Positions 60,101-64,000 of a stretch of 64,000 nt of DNA are shown here, one piece after another (position 1 is the stretch's first letter; the number at the start of each line of letters is the position of its first letter). The position numbers were made by a program, and so were the translations under genes. The DNA lies in the NCBI GenBank assembly GCA_000499405.2, contig HG738138.1:9050888-9114887 (forward strand), given 5' to 3'. This DNA is from Onchocerca volvulus. Taxonomy: Eukaryota > Nematoda > Chromadorea > Rhabditida > Onchocercidae. The notes under the pieces were generated by a model, which worked only from the letters and a program-made list of their open reading frames with translations, was not told the DNA's origin and did not search any database.

Positions 60101-63100
60101 GTGGTTTCTATGGGACAGATGAAGATGATTTTGAAGAATTTTATGATAATCTGGATGATGAAGAAGCAGGTTTGTTACATCTTATTACTAATTCTGTATA
60201 CATATTGAAACTTTTTAAATCATGTGATTTAAAATAAACTGCTTTGACATTATGCAGATTCGGAAAGCCTGAGAGTAGCGAATCGGTTATCGAGGGGTAC
60301 GCCATATGAATCGTCCAGTGAAGCTGAAGAGGAGCAGAAATACGCTCCATCCAGATTAACATATGCGGTTTGTTTAATCTTTCTAAATTTTTGGGCAGCC
60401 ATATGTTTCGAAAGCATCAAGTTATAATAGCGCAGAAATCATACCATTTCATTGGTATATGACTTGTTTATGATATCTTTTGTCCAGTTTCAGACAAGTC
60501 CAATTTATGATATCTTTTGTCCAATTCCAGACATGTTGCGCATTTGACTTAATAAATGATAAGCTATTGTCTTTAGTGCGGAAAGAGTGTTGCAGAGATC
60601 CATTAAGAAGATACCAGGAGCTCCAGTTGCACGTGAATTATCGGATCTAGTGAATTATATGCAGGCCGCGAAGTTTAAGGTAAAGCTAACCATTTGATGA
60701 TAGCCACTTGAACTTCTCTCAATATACGTTCAACTCTAATCTTCAGTCCAGCAAAAATTTTCACTGCCATAGAGTGATAATGGTGTGAACAGTTGATAAT
60801 TGCTAGTCGAGATTTTCATAGACCATACATATTCCATTGAATGTCATTTAACGATGAAGAAATTTTTCCAGGGTTTTCCTGGAACGGTCGATTTTGCTCA
60901 TCGATGGGAAGAATCAACCAAATCTTCACTACTAGGAACGATTCGACCAGTTTTTAATTCACTGCCAACAGCAACTCCATCACGACGATTGCGGAATGCT
61001 GCATTACTCAATGAAGAAAATAAATTGAAATCTGGAGAAACTCGATTTTCTCCCAATTCATCTTTGAAGCCCAATAGCAATGCATCATGCTATCAGGTTA
61101 CATCACTTAATGAATCATCCGCCCGGAAACTTTCAAGGTGATTGTTGTAACTTAAGAATCCAAAATTCATATAGTTGATTAATTCAGATATAAAGTTGCA
61201 ATTATTAATAGAATTTGTAAAATTGTAGTTTCAAGGAAATGGATTTGCTGGGTATTTCAGGAAACATCCACTGGAATTTATCGATTATTCACGCAACCAA
61301 ATTGTTAGGACGTATCCTGGTGGTATGCGCATTGATTCTTCCAACTTCAATCCAGTTCAGTATTGGGCATTTGGTTTGCAAATGGTTTCTTTGAATTTTC
61401 AAACTACTGACACAGCAATGGCCATAAATGCAGCAATGTTCGAACAAACTGGCAATTGTGGATATACTTTGAAGCCGAGGATTTTATGGGATAGTTCCCA
61501 TCCATACTACAACCGTTTCAATCCTCTTTGCAAAGATACTACTTCAATATCCGCGCTGCTTTATACTGTTACGGTAAATTCTTGCTCGTTCAATCAGTCA
61601 TTATTGTTTTTCAAATCTTGATAAATCAATGACTGAATAATACACAAAGAGAAATGAAATTTGTGACTGATCGGACGTATATGTGATTCTTCGGATTTTT
61701 CGTGAAAACAGCCAGGTTCGTCTTTAGATCCCACAGAGAATGTCTGATTCAATGAGCAAGGACCTTAATTGAACAAAATCTTCTCTCATAGAAGGTAGTT
61801 TGGAAAAGAGTTTAAATTACAAATGAAACTGGCAAAGAAAAATTCACGATTAATTGGAAGTAATTAAAGGAAGTCGATATTTGAAACAACAATTGTCAAA
61901 ACTTAGTCATTTTGATTTTTTTGAAAAGGAGACGAGTTTTGTTTGAGGTCGAGATTTATCCCTCCTCCATGAATTTATTCATCTGTCCCGTAACAATAAA
62001 CGATTTCATAGCTAATTATGTAAACATGGTTATACAAAAAAAAATACACAATTTTTTCACTTTTTCATATAGTCATTTTCTGTGCTAATATCTGAACTAA
62101 AAACTCCCCTTCTTTAGGTAATATCAGGACAGCATGTTTGTCCAAACCAACATAGTGCCTCAACCTATGTTGAGGTGGAAATCATCGGAATACCAGCAGA
62201 CTCAGCCAAAGAAAAGAGTAAAACAGTAAGCCGAAATTCGGTGAACCCAATTTGGAATCACACCTCAACATTTCGGATCGCTTTTGTTTATCTTGCTTTC
62301 CTGCGCATTTCTATTTGCGATAGCACAAATGGCAGGTATCTTTTTCTCCATTTAAGCCTTTTCTTGTCAAATTAATAGAAAAAGATTAGGAATTACTGTC
62401 CTTTATATGTATACTTTATTAGATGTATGGCACAACGAGTAGTTCCTATACGTTGTATTCGGGCAGGATATCGTCATCTCCCGTTACGGACACCGGCAAA
62501 TGTACCGATGGATCAGGGAACTGTATTTTTGTATTCACATTTTGAACAAGAAGAACATGTCAATTTGCATGACGAAGATAGTATTGTCAACTGTAATATT
62601 GATCAGCAGTTGCATCCTCAGACACTTAATATCAGTTCGGTGAGATTTTGCAGGATAAGTATCAAATTTCTCTTGCAAACATACGACAGCCATTTTAAGA
62701 ATAAAATCATTCATTTAAGACAAGAAAGACAAAGACGGTTCCCATTCTCAAACGACAGATTTTCGTACTGCGAATATCGGGCTTATATAATGACGATACA
62801 CCGGTTATTGTACACGCTGAATCATTTAGTACAGTGAGGAATGTCGTACAAATGGTATGATGCTAATTAAGTTTATTTGTGCTGAGCCAAGTCCTATTTT
62901 GATTTGGCTGAGTTAAATCTAAACACTCATTTAGGATGAGTGATTCCAGTATAATACTTCACACCAACTTTTTATAGGCATTGACAAATGCGGGAAAAAA
63001 TGCGGACGCAGCAGAGGAATATGTTTTGATTGAAGTAAGCGACAACAAAATACTGAGTGGGAATGATGAACAACAACACATACATTGCGGGCATCGTATT

Positions 63101-64000
63101 TTACCATCCAAAGTGTCGATCATGGATTTCGTTGCATGCTGGAATGGTTCTATGCGACATTTCATCATCAGGAAAAAAGAAACGGCAAGTTTATGCTTCA
63201 CGACAGGGTTGCACGTGAAATTTTATGAAATTCACTTATATATTTTAAATTCTGGTGTGACCTAGTGAACTTCCAATCGATTTTGGTAGACAAATGACTT
63301 TTCGATATTTGTTCCAGGACCCTAGTAGTCGAGCTTGGATTAGTTCCATAATCAAAGGTAGTGCAGGAACACCATCGTCATCGTCAACAATTCAGTCACC
63401 ATCTTGCGCTCCATCTCCATCGGAGAGAAAAGCAAATAATCGTTCCTCAGGACAACTTCCTGTGTTGCAAAGAATGAAGTCCTTGGATCCGGACATTTTT
63501 AGCGAAAAGAAGATTATAATTGGTAATATCTTCTGCAGTTTTGCAAGTCATTAAGGAAAAATTGAGATCTGAAAAAAATATTCTTTCTTTTTGAACAATT
63601 TTTAGTCTTCGAGTGGTTAGCCTTTTGAAATCAAATAAAAAACTTCAATTTGAAAGCATTTATTCCATTTTTAATGTTCATAATCATAATCTTCATAGAT
63701 TGGCGTCCACTTACGCGTACAATGAGTGAAACTTTTCTGGTATGTATTCATAACGTTAGCAGAAATCAACCGTACGTTATTTTTCGAGCGAGTATTAACA
63801 GCACAACCAATGATATCATCAAAGAAGTACTTCGTAATTTGCATTAAAATTAATAAAAACAAGAAAGAGAAAGCTCCTATGAAAATCAGATTGAACTGTC
63901 CATAGTGTGGTGTAAGCTTGAAGGGTTAGAGGTTTCGACACACGAGAAGACATACTGCAGGATGCTTTTGGGATGCGACGAAATACTTCTTATCATGAAT
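51174..64000 (+). CDS. plc-1: Phospholipase C epsilon with RasGEF and RA domains (3' end off the right edge)
   Basis: Hydrolyses PIP2 to IP3 and diacylglycerol, coupled to Ras-family GTPases. Exons: 51174-51270, 52290-52417, 52944-53081, 53499-53604, 54240-54343, 54692-54889, 54984-55181, 55258-55509, 55749-55946, 56173-56322, 56569-56758, 56876-57045, 57304-57497, 57782-57943, 58033-58157, 58320-58413, 58766-58883, 58969-59196, 59479-59703, 59808-60007, 60102-60169, 60258-60367, 60596-60679, 60872-61137, 61261-61573, 62118-62335, 62423-62639, 62720-62854, 62978-63184, 63318-63522, 63699-63826, 63961 onward; about 1,750 residues in frame. Ras[29 protein letters not shown] domain keeps both catalytic His ([25 protein letters not shown]) and Ca ligands (VELDCWDG). 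Acidic linker: [18 protein letters not shown] domain: [17 protein letters not shown]2: [12 protein letters not shown]1 from 62720, RA2 from 63699 ([17 protein letters not shown]). The ATG at 51174 may be internal; the family usually has a longer N-terminus. Confidence 0.95.
55531..55663. repeat. Three successive inverted repeats in a plc-1 intron
   Basis: In the intron 55510-55748 there is a perfect 20-bp palindrome at 55531-55550. A CATGCACA / TGTGCATG stem follows (left arm near 55572, right arm near 55601). A 13-bp stem with one mismatch and a CGGC loop lies at 55634-55663, with arms AATTCCATGCACA and TGTGCGTGGAATT. The last two share the TTCCATGCACA arm. Confidence 0.8.
60467..60538. repeat. 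Intronic tandem duplication, period 37 bp
   Basis: Two adjacent units starting TTTATGATATCTTTTGTCCA at 60467 and 60504, each followed by TTCCAGACA- or TTTCAGACA-like sequence. It lies in the plc-1 intron before the exon at 60596. Each copy carries a possible 3' splice site. Confidence 0.8.

Noticed and set aside
62640..62719. Open continuation of the plc-1 exon past 62639
   Set aside because: That frame leaves the RA-domain frame. An 80-bp intron ending TTTAAG restores an RA-like sequence ([20 protein letters not shown]).

Overview
The window is nuclear DNA from a small-genome animal, most likely a nematode and, by inference, a spirurid or filarial worm. The evidence is an AT-rich base composition, genes broken into many short exons, 3' splice sites of the TTTCAG type, frequent introns of 80-400 bp, and proteins that are clear orthologues of conserved animal genes. 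I see no bacterial, Wolbachia, CRISPR or phage signal, and no tRNA or rRNA gene.

Layout from left to right. (1) The 5' half of an acetyl-CoA carboxylase gene on the minus strand (left edge to 3724, probably 4835) that runs off the left edge. (2) About 8.5 kb without a gene I can name, holding only a weak minus-strand coding-like block at 12.0-12.6 kb. (3) A complete WIPI3/WDR45B-type autophagy WD40 gene (epg-6 family) on the minus strand, 13344-15791, 8 exons. (4) A 3.3 kb divergent spacer with short repeats. (5) A complete SEC14L1-type gene on the plus strand, 19134-25030, 13 exons. (6) A convergent spacer with a probable solo-LTR-like relic. (7) A complete SGSM3-type TBC-SH3-RUN gene on the minus strand, 27728-34210, 15 exons. 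(8) A second relic related to the one in (6), followed immediately by an intronless, disabled copy of the splicing factor gene PLRG1. (9) A complete TBC1D23-type gene on the plus strand, 38339-42470, 13 exons. (10) An 8.7 kb spacer with a palindromic-motif cluster, a long hairpin and two coding-like blocks. (11) A phospholipase C epsilon gene (plc-1) on the plus strand from 51174 or further upstream to beyond the right edge, with RasGEF, EF-hand-like, X, Y, C2 and two RA regions.

Four of the six genes act at membranes in lipid or small-GTPase signalling (SEC14L1-like lipid transfer, SGSM3 and TBC1D23 Rab regulators, PLC-epsilon), WIPI3 reads phosphoinositides in autophagy, and ACC makes malonyl-CoA. 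This is a neighbourhood of housekeeping genes, not an operon or a dedicated system: strands alternate and spacers are kilobases long.

Exon models were built by hand from splice signals, reading phase and remembered family alignments. The four complete genes close in frame with lengths close to their human orthologues, which is the main internal check. I did not find a convincing new biological system. The most unusual items are the PLRG1 retropseudogene abutting an LTR-like relic, a 125-bp near-perfect hairpin at 50.1 kb, stacked inverted repeats inside a plc-1 intron, a non-canonical residue in the ACC nucleotide site, and apparent GC-AG introns.
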